A stretch of DNA of 64,000 bases from Anopheles merus (GCF_017562075.2 NC_054082.1:9811050-9875049), one strand, 5' to 3'. Shown: positions 16,921 to 30,051, counted from the first letter of the stretch. Program-made: numbers and translations. Notes: generated by a model not told the origin, from the sequence alone.

Positions 16921-19797
16921 AAGTAAAATTATCATACGATGCTTTTCATAATATGAGTTTCCATTGGGCCAACCAGGCTTTGTCCATGAAAGGCTTTACT
17001 GCCATCCCAACAACTGCCATGGTGACGACCATACACGATTTGGGGCTTTGATCTGCCAGGTTCAATTGACAAACGAAACGCACCCATAAGTGCTGCAATA
17101 TTTCACGTGATTAAAATATGCTTTCGAACATTCAAAGGAATTGTGTGTGTGTGTGTGTTGTGTGCGTGTGAGCCCCGGTCGCTGTTGAAAATGCATGGTT
17201 AGCATATTTTTATCGGCTCATCATACGGGAAACAAAACCAAATGCGAGAAAAAAAACCCTTTCCCATCCACCCGTCAGCGATGTCACTTTCAGCATATTT
17301 ATGCACTGAAGTGAAAGACATCTCGACACCATCGAGTGGCAAACGTGCGGGCCGAACACTGTGTGTGTGCCCACGGGTCAGACCCATCACGCTCGATTCG
17401 TGCGGGCTTACACGTGTGTGAGCAAGTGCGTGTGTAGGTATGATTGTGTCAAAGGTGTCAACAATTTTCCACGCAAGTTGTGGAAAGCATTTTTTTTTGT
17501 TTTGTAGAATTAAAAAAAGTTTTCGCTTTCACACGCCGCTTATCGCTCGAGCCCGGGCATAATGACCTTTAACGGAAGCGTTCAGCTACCGCAGTGCTAC
17601 AGTAGGGCGATGTTTTTAGCATGGATTGCCCCCCAAACCACAACCCAAAGATGTGACTTTGCTTGTGACCTTAAACAATGCCGGACTTTCATCGCGCCAG
17701 ATATGAATTTGTGCTGGGCTGCGGACGTACTTCATTATGTAATTAATTTTTGTGTCTCTTTTGCAAGCTACTGGGGAGGGATTGGACAGTACTGTCCGTT
17801 CCACGAATACTGGTGTGTTTGCATGTGTGTGTGTGTGTTTGCGTGTGAAATTGAAACCGTCCTGCCCGGCTCCAAAGTGGAACAAATGGCAAAACTCTTT
17901 GATCGTGTGCAGCCCACCGGAACAAAGCTCGTAAATTAATTAGCATGGTAATGTTTGCTAAGTTGATGCGATTTATTTTATCACGCCCTATTGGTGACAT
18001 GCGTGTGCGGATGAGGAGGGCAAGGAGGAAAAAGCAAGAAAAAAACATACAACGCGAGTGCTTAACAATATCTATTTAATTGGTTTTTCACCTGTCACTT
18101 GCACGTTACAGCCTTTTGTGAGCCTGTACGACTGGCATCGGTGGCTATACATTTTTTAAACGCTGATCCATCCAATTAGCAAAGGCTTTGCAAACGGCGG
18201 TAGAGATTGGTTTTTAAATATTAAATCATATTAATCATAAGCCAGCAATAAACAGTACAACGTTGCGTATGGTTCGGTAATGTTAAAAGTTACATCACTC
18301 GGAGCTGAAATAACTCCACAACAAACGTTCTGAATATCTATGCTGGCTTCTTCTTTTCATGTTCTCCCGATTGCAACAAAGATACTGTGGGTAAAAAAAC
18401 ACTAATTGAACTCTGAGACTTTTATCATTTAAATTCACTTCATTGCCTGGCACACGGCTCAAAACTTGCCTTTGACAATGTGCAATAATGCTGGCCTGTT
18501 ACTGTCACTGCTATGTTGAATGTCCCTACAAAAAACACCCATGCATCGATGCATCATGGATCGATAGCGCACTGAAGCGTTCAACCGAAGGCGTCCACAC
18601 ACAGGGTACATTGACTTATTCATTAGAATTGCTCCCGCCCCAGAATTGTCTACCCCAAGTGCTGGTGCAAAGTGTAGCGCGCCTGCTGAACAAACAGAGA
18701 GCACATTCCGTTGCCTTCCCGGAAGCCGCACTAGTTGCAAACTTTGCGTTGTTTGCTCGAAATAATTAAACCCAATGTCATTAAGCTGCTTCCGTTCTGT
18801 TGGGCTCGTGCTGGTTGACTTACTTTAGCGTAGGTTTTACAGACTGCTGGCGCCGCTTGGCAGCGGGAGCGGGAGAGGTACTGTAATGATGATGCTCGGG
18901 CTCGCGTTTTGTGTACTGGTCGCACACAAGGAAGCTAGACCGACGAACCTGTATAATCATATTTCCCTTGCATTTACGTTTTTCAGCTCATGCTGGGTGT
19001 TGCTCGATAGGCGAGATGCTACACACCCGCCGAGATCGACTACCGAAAGATTTAGCCGGTCTCTTTTTCTCTCTCTCTCTCTCTCTCTCGCTGTCGCTTT
19101 CTCTCGAACAAGCAAGAAGCGGCATCCAGCAACAGGGTCCAATTGTCAATTGCATTCGCCGCCCGTACGGTACAGACAGGCCAGTGGGTGTACGGTGCGT
19201 TTGACAGTACACGCAGCTATTGCTTCGACTTCATTTTCCGAGCCTCTGCCACACTGCCGCATTCCGGTTCGGTCCGCTTCCGCACGGAGGATGAGGCGTC
19301 TCCATATCACGCACCAACGACAGGGCGTCTCCACCACTGCCACCGACAGTGTAACGCACTCTCTGACGTTACACTGTGTGCGATCGTAAAGCTTTGCCCG
19401 TCTGACTTCTCGGAATCAGTTTCCTGTTTCCTGCGTGGAAATGCTGCTTCCGCCTCTGTGATTCACGAGTTTCTTTCTTCTCATACCATTGGCCTTTTTT
19501 TTTTTTTTTTTGGTTGCCAGTCGACGAGGAAATGATCCGTTTCCAATTTATTTATAGCGCACATCTTGTGTGTGTCATCGTTTTTCGTGGAGATTTGTCT
19601 CTCCGCTGGCTGAAATAATGAATAAATAAACAGTCGCTTTTAATGCTTCGACTAAGCTCATGCGGTGGGCGATGGTTTTGAGGAAAGTTTCGCGTCATTA
19701 AGTGCATGCAACGATGCGATTTAAAAACAAAACAAACAACATTCCCGTCACATGTTTGATCAGTTTACTGTCTCAGCTAAACAGTACAATATTACAC
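16921..19797. other. Non-coding stretch
   Basis: No gene is supported. It contains short GT runs (near 17142 and 17826), a (CT)10 tract at 19069-19089 and a T run near 19497-19511. The open frames are short and lack family features. Confidence 0.5.
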
Positions 19798-20113
19798 CGT
19801 TTCCGAGGCCTAGTAAACAGATGAAAGCTATTTTTTTATCATTATTCAACTGAAAGTAAACATTCAACGACCAACTGAATCATAGATGCCTATCAGAACT
19901 TCGTTCAATCGCAACGAAACAAGTTAAGCCTAGGAATTCTGATCCGTTTGCGTACGTACGTAAATTTACGTTAATACTAAGGAAAGCAAATGTTTAGGTG
20001 CGATTGAACAATATTCAGGAAGGCATCAGCATTTCAGTTGGTCGTCAAATGTTTACTAATAGTTGAACAATGTTCAAATGCACCGTAGCATTGTTTAATT
20101 GGGCTTGAAAACG
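19798..20113. repeat. Imperfect long inverted repeat (foldback), arms about 127 bp
   Basis: The left arm (about 19798-19925) and right arm (about 19987-20113) are reverse complements of each other around a centre near 19956. The best part pairs 19845-19921 with 19991-20067 without gaps, and about 59 of 77 positions match by my count. Exact shared blocks include ACGACCAACTGAA, GATGCCT and GTTCAATCGCA. The outer parts also match (CGTTT..C.AG.CC..., then TAAACA), with small gaps. The roughly 60-base loop holds a 14-bp perfect palindrome. I see no target-site duplication and no protein-coding capacity. It could be an old MITE or foldback transposon, or the template of a long hairpin RNA. Confidence 0.8.
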
Positions 20114-21286
20114 TGGGTGCGCACCCTCTAAAGCGTCAATGTAGGCGCACAATTATATGCATAACAAATGATCATTACTTCACAATTGTTACTGTAGGCA
20201 ATGTCAACCTTTTCATTTATAATAGTTGCGTTAAACGTGTACTATCCGTATCCAAACCATGTTTTCTCGTCGAATCGCTGCGAATGTCGACATCCCACGA
20301 AGGATCATACTTCCGTGTGCGTGTATATGTTGCCAGCTATTCGTTCAAGGAAGCATGCCTTCGTGGGTCCCGCTATATCCCCTTCATGCTATGTTTATTA
20401 TTTATATCTTCATTTGCCGAAATGAGCTATTCATTGAACCGTTTCATGACCCCACCACAGAAGACGTCTTTGGCGTGTTGTTGTTTTTATTTTGTTCCCC
20501 TTCTTGCTGGCTTTCGCCCTACGTTTCCTTCCGGTGGCGTTAACCGACGGGCAATGGCATTTACCACTCGAGTGTGAATGTGCGCGCACACACATACACC
20601 CACACGCTAGCCCAGCGGAACAATGCCGTGTTATGCAACCAATAATACGCTCTTCGGGGATGGAAACACGCCGGCAACGCCAAAGTCCTACCTTCCTTCC
20701 GGGGGCGGGTTGAGCGGATCGCCACGTCGAGCGGCGAAAGGCGGTGGTAAAAATAGTCGCCAGGACCGCAAATCTTGGGTGGTAGACGGTTTTCCGCACG
20801 CCACTCCATTTCCTTCCCGGGCAGAGCGTGTGTATGTGTGTGGGAGTGAGAAAATCTCTTCGCTCCTAATAGTTTAGGTCATACGAAAATGCGAAGACAA
20901 TAAAAACGTGATCGGAATTTTATACCCTCAGCAATTTACCTCACCCCTATTTCCCACTGCTCCCCACACACGATCGCCTTTCTGGGGCTTGTGCTGCCAA
21001 CGCTGGTTGCCCGGTGGTGCCGAACGGTCGAGCGATTGCTAGTGTCGGCGACAATGTGAATGTGTGCGTGTGAGTAAGACGCGAGAGAAAAGGAAACAAC
21101 ATGGTGTGTGTGTGTGTGTGTGGCGCTCGTTACTCGTGCAGTTACTCGATGGGGTTGCCCTCACAACGCTACAACCCCTTTTGTGTCGCGCCTCCAACCA
21201 TCGCCCTCCAGTTTCCAGATTGCAATGATTTTCGACGGCACCCTTGGGCGGTGGTTTCTGGCACGGAGGAATGTGAGCAGAACCTA

Positions 21287-21289
<3 letters not shown>

Positions 21290-21379
<90 letters not shown>
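21290..21379. repeat. (CT)n tract with one interruption
   Basis: This is a 90-base polypyrimidine CT tract, broken once near 21327 by an extra T. Long mirror-symmetric purine/pyrimidine tracts of this kind can form triplex (H-DNA) structures. The Ser-Leu and Arg-Glu repeat ORFs over it are artefacts. Confidence 0.97.
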
Positions 21380-21383
<4 letters not shown>

Positions 21384-24300
21384 GTTCTTGCAGAGTATAT
21401 CTTCCTTCAATTTTGCCACTGTCTCTGCCCGTGCAACGTGCTCGGGCTGAACAATGAGATGAGATGGAAGAAAGTGCCAAACCCTCCTCCCTATTCCCTG
21501 TGCTTGTGCGCCTCGAACGAACGCGCTGTAACCGCACCCGGATCTCACGAAGAAGGAACCAGTTCCACATTCTTCATCCGCCGGGAAGAGGAGGCAGCAC
21601 CCGCCAACGAGATAATAGGGCGATTGGCGGAATGGAGAAAAACGGTGCACACGGGGAGGGTGAAAGAAAAATACGACCGGGCAAACAAGATGAGGTTTAT
21701 CCTAGGGTATTCCCTATAATCATAACAGCATGTGACGACTGCGGAAATTTCTCTCAGCCTTGTTCGCCCAGGCGCACCACCGCTGCACCGCCGTTTGGCA
21801 GTGGCAGTCAGCAGATTCCTGAAACAATGCTTTGGGGTTTTTCACTGTCGTCCTTTTTCGCTTTACGTCCCTTGGTGACTTGGTGGCACCCCGCCTGGCA
21901 ACTTACTTCAGTTGTTGATCGCACGGTTTGGGACACTGTGCACAATGGCAGTGTGTAGCTGAAGATAGAAGCGAAAGGAATGGAAATTTTACATAAGAAA
22001 CAGCGAACTATTGAGCTTGCAATTTGATTGAAACATTGACATTATTGGATGATGCAGCACACCCTCATGGAGGTACACAAAACTCGGCCACTAAACACCC
22101 TGCATTTGTGAACGAGCGAACCCTTTTCCCCATCGTTTCACACTTAGCTGCCCTCACCATAATGTGAGCTTCCTGTTGCCAGCCCCTTGATTGCGTTATG
22201 CCAGCACATTTTCCTTTCACAGCGTTCCAGCGCGCGCCGCACGCTGTATAGCAAGTGTGAATAAAGACTTGCAGTGTTTGCAGCAGCGGTTGCATTAAAT
22301 TTGGCAATCACAGTGGCCCAAAGCCCACCCACTCCCGTCTGTCTTTCTCGCAGAACTACCCCCTGGCGGTAGTCGCCCTGCACGGGGCGGTAGAAAGCAG
22401 GGCGATAAACGCTAAATGCATTCTCGCTTACTGTCGCTGTAAGCGTTTTTCCGTTGATTGCAGTTTCATGATTAGATTTCGCCGGAAACCGTAACGTCAT
22501 AAAAACAAACCGGGGGCCGGAAGTGGCCATGTGTACTTGTGTAAGGTCATGTGTGTGTGTGTTTGGGTGTGTTTGTGTGTGTGTTTGTGTGTGTGTTTCT
22601 GTCAGTTGATGGAAATCCAATCCAATCAACGATCGTTTGTTTGCCCAAGCATCCCATCCCAAGCTAGCGATGGCGAAAATTGAGCGCAGTATTTGCCATC
22701 GATGCTGGCAGTGCGGTAACGTGCGCGTGTTTGTGTGTGCCTGGTATATCTGGTATGTGTTTGGGGGTGTGAAAATCATATAAAATTAAGTTAAATTGTT
22801 CCCCGATCCCCACAGCCGAACACAAATTGAATGATTAGCTTTTGCCAGGCATGTGTTTGATTGCGATTAAGTCAGCTGCGGTGAATGAAATTTTGCGATA
22901 AAATTTTGCGACAAACGGTTTGTTTGGAGAGGCGATTAGCCCTAACATGTTTGTAATGTTTGCATTATCGATTAAATGATCACTATTCACTTACATCACA
23001 CTCTTCGAACGACGCAGATTGCAGCTTTACAGACAATAATGTTGAGCTGTTTTGGAAATAAATTTGTAATGTGCAATGCATTTAGTTTTGTACTATTTAA
23101 ATGTCAACTGCTGCGCAAAGTAGCTTATCACAGCCAGTTGGGCCGGTGAAGTTGTGCGGAAAAGTGGTTTTGACTTGGCTTTTTTGCCTTCTCTTCTTCT
23201 GGTACCCTATTTCCCGTCCCGAGCTAATGAATTAATTAGCACATTACCAGGCGCTGACGGGAAGCAACAATTTGCTCTGAACTTTCCCGGCCTGCCCGCC
23301 CGCCCGTACCGTTCTGGCGCGGTCGGTTTCTGGCACGTCGTCCGGGGAAGGAAGCTTTTTCTGGAGTAAAAGTTACGCTACGCTTCCCGTCTCCGTCTCC
23401 GGCTTTGGCAGCCGACTGGTGTGCTATTGTGTACGTAAGCGTGATAGTATGGTCATAAAACATTAATGCTGCCGCTTGATTAATGGGCCGCCTCTGGAAG
23501 TGCTGTAACCGGAAGGAGCACAAGCCTAACGGGGAGAGAGGAGAGCAAGGCAGACGGCGCATCCGAACGTTGCACGAGAGATGTTGCACTAACCCGGAAC
23601 AACATGTGAAAAAGTAACCAGTAAGCTTTTACGAGGTGTTGTTTGGGTGCGAATGGGCAGAATCTACCGCCACGGAGAGAAGTTTATTTGGAGGAACTTC
23701 ATAATAAAAACAGTTCAATTTTTAAAATTGCCACGTTTCCGTTGCAGCTTAAATTGATCGTTAAAGTAAGATCTTTTGTACAATTGGAAAGAGAATTATA
23801 AAATATTAATTTTGCACTTAAAATAACTGCACTTTGTTTAACATAAAACTTTTTTCAAATTGTTCAGTTTAAGAAATTAATGCTGATTGTTCTTGGATTT
23901 TTGTTGACAAATGCAATGTTCAAATTTCCATTACAATAGTTATATTCCCTTCTTTTAAATTCTACAATCACCGATAAGTACATTACACTCTTTGATTACT
24001 CTAATCCTCGATCTAGTGCACGATCCATGCTTTGCGTGTTGCTTTTCCTTTTACAGTCATTACACTTTTGTGGTCGAGTCACGCTTTAATCGGTGCCAAC
24101 AATCAAATTAAATTGCGCTTGCTGATTCGCTTACCTTCCTTTTACTCTTGCCTGCTCACGCAGCCAGAAAGCCGGAATAAAAATAATCAAAATCCAACCA
24201 TAACTGCAGCTCCAAAAAGAGCGGAACAATTTTTAGTTCATCGATTATTGGCCGGTGTATTTGAGGCCACCATTCAATGTGAATAAGTGTGTGTATGCGT

Positions 24301-24798
24301 GCGATAGTGGTGAATCTTATCCACTCCTTTTACCTTGAATGCTCCGTGCTTGCCGTGGTGTGCGATTAAGTACAATTCAATGAACTGACGGTGCTGAAGC
24401 TGCCGCTACTGACCGTGGCATTTCCGGTGCGCAGCATCCTTTTTTCCCTTCTCCATTCCACACTCTAGTGGAGCTGTTTTGGAGTCTATTTAGCCTCATT
24501 TAAATTTTTATGCAACCTCTTTTCAACCCCACCAGCCAAACTATTGGCAGCAAACGAAGTGTGAAAAAGGATGATGGTCGAGACTGAGCACTGAACGAGC
24601 CATCCACACGATCGAAGCGTAAGAGATGAGTATTTCTTTAAGGGGGCAGTTTGGGGACGGGGAAGCTGGGTCGACGCGGCAAATCAGAGCGAAGCGCACA
24701 CACACACACACACACCATTGCGCTCCTTGCTTGGAGGCTCACTGCGAAAGGAAGGAAGGAAGTGAAACAAATTTCGCTGCAAACCTTCTCATTTCCGG

Positions 24799-24819
24799 AT
24801 CATCATCATCATCATCATC
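24799..24819. repeat. (ATC)7 trinucleotide repeat
   Basis: There are seven ATC units in a row, in non-coding DNA. Confidence 0.95.
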
Positions 24820-25363
24820 GGATTCGTTGGCATTCGTTGGCGTGGTTGTTGCGAAAGGGAACAACCCCCCCCTCCCCAGGTTTGGGCGAACAGCCGTCCG
24901 TGTGCCGGGTGGAGCAGGATAATAAGAGAACTTCTCCAAAATCCAATTTCGACAAAAATCGCATTATCCCTCAAGCGAAACGAACGCGTGCGCCCGGGAG
25001 TGAAAGAGAGAGAGAGAGAGTGCGAGCGTGAAACTGTATGTCTGGTGGGGTTGGTGAATTTCGGTCGAAGTTGGGTGCCGATGTTGTTGTTTGGGTTGCA
25101 ACACTAGCGTGTACGGGTTGACGCCGGTTGATCCGGCTCGAAGTCTCGCCCAACTGGCTCAGCTCAGGGCTGGGGAGCAGTGGACACGGAAGTGGACCAT
25201 TTTGACGACGCTTTTGGCGCTACTCGTGTACCATTTTCTTTGGCCGCCTTTGCACTCACACAGAAAAGAATGACGCCTCGCTGGAGATCTCGATTTGGCG
25301 ATAGTGGCTTGCAGTTTTCTCTTTCCCGGAGTACGAATTTTATCGAACTTGTTCCTTGAACCA

Positions 25364-25379
25364 CCCCCCCCCCCCCCCC
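25364..25379. repeat. C homopolymer, 16 bases
   Basis: This is a run of 16 C. Runs of this kind are prone to sequencing length error, so the exact length is uncertain. Confidence 0.9.
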
Positions 25380-27477
25380 GTTTGCCTGTTCATGTTGATC
25401 TGTATCTTTTCCTTCCTTCACTGTGCATTAAAGTGGACGTCCCTTCCCGTTGATTTGTCCAGTGACAACACTTTCCTTCCTTAATCCAATAGTCCGAGCG
25501 AAAAAAAAGGGACAGATGAAGGCATAGCGTCCTCCCTTTAAGTAGGATGTTGTCCCGCACGCCTTACAGGGACGCATCAGTGTGTGTGTGTGTGTGTGTG
25601 GTAAGTGAGTTAGTAAAACTGAACATCTCGGACCCATATTCGTCCCGTTTTCAAACAGAAACGGGGATAAAGTTTTTTTTTCGTAAAAAGACATGTATGT
25701 TGCGGGATGGATTCAATTTTCAATTTTCCTCGCGCACATGCTCGTACCCCGGGTCTGGTTGATGATGCGTTAGAATCCTATTAACACTGAAAGGGTTCTC
25801 GTTTTCTCGGCGGAAGGATCGCTTTCTACTGCTCCGGAATGCAACATCAGTGTGAGAGAGAGAGCGGGTTGGTAGCTTGAACCAAATTTTCCTTCTCATT
25901 TAAATGGAAGCTCTTAGTCGCTTGGGTAGTGGAATGGAGTAGGCACCGTTTGGGACGCTGGTTCATTTTTAAAGAGATTGCCGGGATAATAGGGCGATAC
26001 CGTAGCTTCGACAGGTCGAGCGATGCGGTACACAGCCTTGGGAGCACTGTATAGTAGAAGACGCTTGCTATTGATCAGGATTTTCTGCTCGTGTTTTCAT
26101 AGGATTTTTCGCACGAAATCCCTTTGGTCCGGGCTAAGCGATTGGATAAGCAACATGGCAACACGTTTGATTGGGACCGTACCGATTCATTAGGATCATT
26201 TTACCCCCGCCCCAATAAATACTTTCCTAGTAGGTACGTTATTCGTGATATGTACGTATTCGTGTTCTGGGCAAACTGAGTACACTTTAATCTGAGAATG
26301 AGATGACTGAAAAGAAGCTTTGCTCTCCAATAGCTTGTAAGTAATATTGTTTATTATTATGTTCATACTTTCGTTTGCTTGGGATCTTCCGTCCTGCATC
26401 AAACGTTTTCCAGCGTCCAACGTTCATGCCGGACCTTGAGGATTGCCGTAGCTTTTTCCTATTATCAACATTATCCGTCTGTTAATGTCTCCGCCAAATT
26501 GCATGACTCCGTTTTCACCTTCGTTGAAGACCGGCCTCGGCCTACCGACGTCCGCTTTTGATAGCAAGCACTCACAGCCTAACTTCAATTTTTCTTACTT
26601 TATTTTGCTTTTCAAAGGCCGTTATTTTAATAGCATCTTTCTTCGCACCCCGCGTCCGGGTGAAGGGTACGCTTTCTTGGTGTGCAAGCGAAAGTACAGA
26701 TGAATTAGAAAAAAAAGTGTGAAAAAACCGGAGGATTGCTCCGACTCCCCGGCATCTCGCTGCTTTTGGTCGATGTCGAATGTCGATTGAAGTGGCTTTC
26801 TGTTTGTGCCGCACATTGCTCTCATCCGCTTGCCGCTGTCGTTGCCGCTCATTGCGGGCACAAAGCAGAAGAAATGTCTGTACCATCTTGTCAGCGAATG
26901 CTGCCGTCTGCGCTCTTGGGACGAACGGTGCCGTGATTTTGCCAGGCCGGGGGAAAAAGCTCCGCCTCCGGGGCTTACCGAACCGGACGGGCAATGATGC
27001 GACAATGACACCAATCTTAACGGCTGTTTCCGGCCTCGTTCGGTCATCCGAGCCGCATTTTCCTCGCTAATGCTGCGCTAGTTTGCTCGCATTATTGTGC
27101 GAAAAAGGGATAATGAAATGAGAAAGGATGGTGCACGACCCGTCCCGATCAGCCGCGGACGCCAACGGGGACTGTACACTTCCGGATCGCTGGAGTTGAC
27201 CCTTTTTTTTGTTGTTGTTAAATATTAAGCCCCAGGCGTCTTGTTTTCTTCCTCTGCTTCAAACCCGAAGGATAAAACGGGGAGAGTGGTGGACGAGTCT
27301 GGAAGCTACGGCTCCTTCAAATAGGATTATCATTCCGGCGAATGTTTCGCCAAAAAAGGCTCGAGAGGCTGCTCGTTCAACGTGAATGGCCAATGGCTGG
27401 CAAGGGGAAAAGGGTGATTACGAAATGTTAGCCATTTTGACAACCAAACCAAACGAAACATCCGGCAATTATGGTCA

Positions 27478-27497
27478 CGTGAGGTTTAAACCTCACG
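27478..27497. repeat. 20-bp perfect palindrome
   Basis: CGTGAGGTTTAAACCTCACG is identical to its reverse complement, with no spacer. It is preceded by a CACGTG E-box core that overlaps its left edge (27476-27481). It lies in non-coding DNA and could be a dimeric transcription-factor site. Confidence 0.9.
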
Positions 27498-28520
27498 AGA
27501 AGGCGGCAAAGGGAAAGAACGAACCTGTTTGGAGCGTTCGCCTTAACGTGCCTTAAGAGCACACATAAAGCGTCAACTGTTGTGACGGGTTGGCAATGGT
27601 GAGGTTTTGATCATTACTATTACAGTCGATTAGGATCGTCCAAATTGAGACTAACGAGTGGGGTTTCGGGAAACGATGCCTTTTGGTCAACCGGAGTGGT
27701 GTGTAGAGGCATGTTTTTAAGCTGCCACTTAAACATTGGAGCTTTGTGCGTTCAATTAGGTGAGGGATTATTATCGCTATTGGCGCTTCGCATTAATTAT
27801 TTCAGGATATTTCAATCGAAGAAGTTGTTGTGCCGTTTCAACTGGTCAAATTATAAGTCCGCTCTTCAACAGAAACACGTTAACTAATCGTGTTGAGTTC
27901 CCGCCGGCGTAAAAAAAAAACAAATGTTTTATATTGATTTCCATCGATAAACATTCTTCTAACCCGGCTAAAGTTGACGGCAAACCCGAACCAACCACAC
28001 TGTTCATAATAAATGATTCGTCGATTGACATTCTTCGACATCCATGCGACCCGAAACGCGTCCATCAAACATCAGCCGTGGCTTGCCGCAACCATTTATC
28101 ACGCCGCTCTCGACGTTTATGTTTGCGTGGCTCAAAACGCATGGCCCCAAAACCGAATCGAATATTTGACCTAGCCTCCAAATACATTTGGGCGCATTTG
28201 GGTGAGTGGGGGTAACCGCTCGTAGCTTGCAAGCTTTCCTCTTTACGCGACCGCGTGCGATTATGAGCAGTAATTTAAGATGCGGCGTGACCGAGAAGAG
28301 TTCCGCGATCACATTAATCTTGCCTCCCCATTTGCACACAACCATTCCCTCCCCACTTGCTTCCGCCTTTGTTTGTGTTCCGCTTGCCCTGTGTGACAGA
28401 TGAATTCGAAACCGGGCATTCACGTGCCACCCATTATGGGCATGAGCATCAGTCCGCTTCCGGCACTGGACGGAAATATCACATTTATTTATCATCTTCA
28501 TCGAACCGAGACTGTAACCT

Positions 28521-28551
28521 GAGAGCGAGAAAGAGATAGAGATAGAGAGAT

Positions 28552-28590
<39 letters not shown>
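28521..28590. repeat. (GA)n tract, degenerate then pure
   Basis: A GA-rich purine tract begins as GAGAGCGAGAAAGAGATAGA and becomes pure GA in its last 30 or so bases. It is complementary in type to the CT tracts at 21290 and 29287. Confidence 0.95.
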
Positions 28591-28594
<4 letters not shown>

Positions 28595-29286
28595 ACAGAG
28601 AAAGACAGCTGGCTCTAACAACGACCAAAACCAACCACACACGTTCTTATACTTGCAGGCGACGAAGCATTGGCTGCCCATGTTCCGTGACGCAAGGTTA
28701 ATAAAGCCATTTGGGGCTCCTTTTACGTGTAGTAGATTTTGCGCTGAGGGTAGAAACTGAACAGCTTTAATGTGTGAAAAGGATAATAATATTGCACACA
28801 CGCACTTTCAAATAACAGCGAGTATTTATTTCGTGATGTGCTTCAGAATTTATAACAAGATGTAAAACATCTCTTCAGTATTCAAGCATTGGTTTTTAGT
28901 TGTTTGTTTAAGTGGTTAATGATCTTGTGTGTACATTACCAATCTTCTTTTGCAAACAGAATCATTCGATTTGATTGTTGCAATTGATGCGCATTCCGAA
29001 AATGTCGCTTTTCTTGTGACCTCCATTCCAAAAATATAGGCAACGGTTTTGCTTCCAATGCCCTGATGGTAATTCTTTAAAGAAACTAATGAAATCTTCC
29101 TTAATAACCCGGCGGAAGCCCTTGACTTCACTCTAATAAACCGCGCTGCTCTCTCGGTTAGTTAGATTTTGCTCCAATTTTGCTTCCAGAGCACTTCAGA
29201 ACGGACCCCTTCACTGAGGTACACCCTCCAAACTGCCGTACGCCGTAACGAATCTTAGTATTTCATCCCATCGTGCTCCTGTTTCG

Positions 29287-29336
29287 CTCTCTTTCTCTCT
29301 CTTTCTCTCTCTCTCTCTCTCTCGCTCTCTCTCTCC
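29287..29336. repeat. (CT)n tract, interrupted
   Basis: A polypyrimidine CT tract interrupted by TTT triplets and one G. Further CT-rich sequence follows to about 29370. Confidence 0.93.
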
Positions 29337-29954
29337 TTGTCTATCTCCTGCTATCTCTCTTTCCCTCTCTTTTGCTTCATCCACTCTGTTGGTTTTAACG
29401 AAATAACTAGAACAGTTCTAAAGCGACCTCGAGAACGACCGTACCGTTTAAGATGCTTCTCTTATCTGCCATATTTTAATGGTTTACCCTAGAAGCCGAG
29501 AAGAGGTTAGCGTCCTCGACAGGTGAAGCAGCCACAGGTGCAGACTGTTAAGATTCTTCACCAACTCCCGGTGGGAACGTTGGTGGTACGTACGTTGGGT
29601 CACTACTCTTCCCGTGGCTTTCCGAGCTTCGAGGAAGCATTAGCAAACGGCAAAACCAGCTGCATCACGCATGCAGCGCTGCAGCAGCACCGGGAGCAAC
29701 GAGGAAAGGGGCCGATTTCAAAGCATCTACCCCCGCAGGGGAAGCATTGCAACCCTCTTCAAAGCACCTGCACCGCAGCGCCCGATACACTCCTCTCCGC
29801 GTTACACATAACTGCATGGCATTCTTGAAGAAGATTTGCACAAGAGCACTAACCGAGGGTAGGAGATGATCCTCTGATCCACGTCTTGAGTAGCTCGTAG
29901 CACATCGTGCGAGGGAAATCCTTAACATTCGCCTCAAATACCAACCAAGTTCAA

Positions 29955-29974
29955 TGTGTGTGTGTGTGTGTGTG

Positions 29975-30049
<75 letters not shown>
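29955..30049. repeat. (TG)n microsatellite with two interruptions
   Basis: This is about 95 bases of TG with a TT break near 29975 and a GG break near 30013. The ORFs through it encode only Cys-Val or His-Thr repeats. Confidence 0.97.

Positions 30050-30051
<2 letters not shown>

Larger units (their letters stand above)
20114..29954. other. Non-coding stretch rich in simple repeats
   Basis: No gene is supported. Apart from the repeats listed separately, it holds (CA)10 at 24697-24716, (TG)10 at 25581-25600, short TG tracts near 21103-21122 and 22551-22598, and GA runs near 25010 and 25856. The longest frame without microsatellite content is on the minus strand at 22144-22530 (128 codons from an ATG), which I discuss but do not call. 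Confidence 0.5.

Noticed and set aside
23126..23137. TATCACAGCCAG, matching the start of the miR-2/miR-13 family
   Set aside because: These miRNAs lie on the 3' arm of a hairpin, and no complementary 5' arm (GGCTGTGATA-like) occurs upstream.
28004..28801. 265-codon minus-strand frame, the longest listed frame
   Set aside because: It includes a Ser-Leu stretch from the GA/CT tract and shows no domain. It is probably a chance frame in moderately GC-rich DNA.
29523..29828. + strand 101-codon frame beginning after a CAG
   Set aside because: It lacks an ATG, has no pyrimidine tract before the possible acceptor, and its first codon positions are not purine-rich as in real coding sequence.
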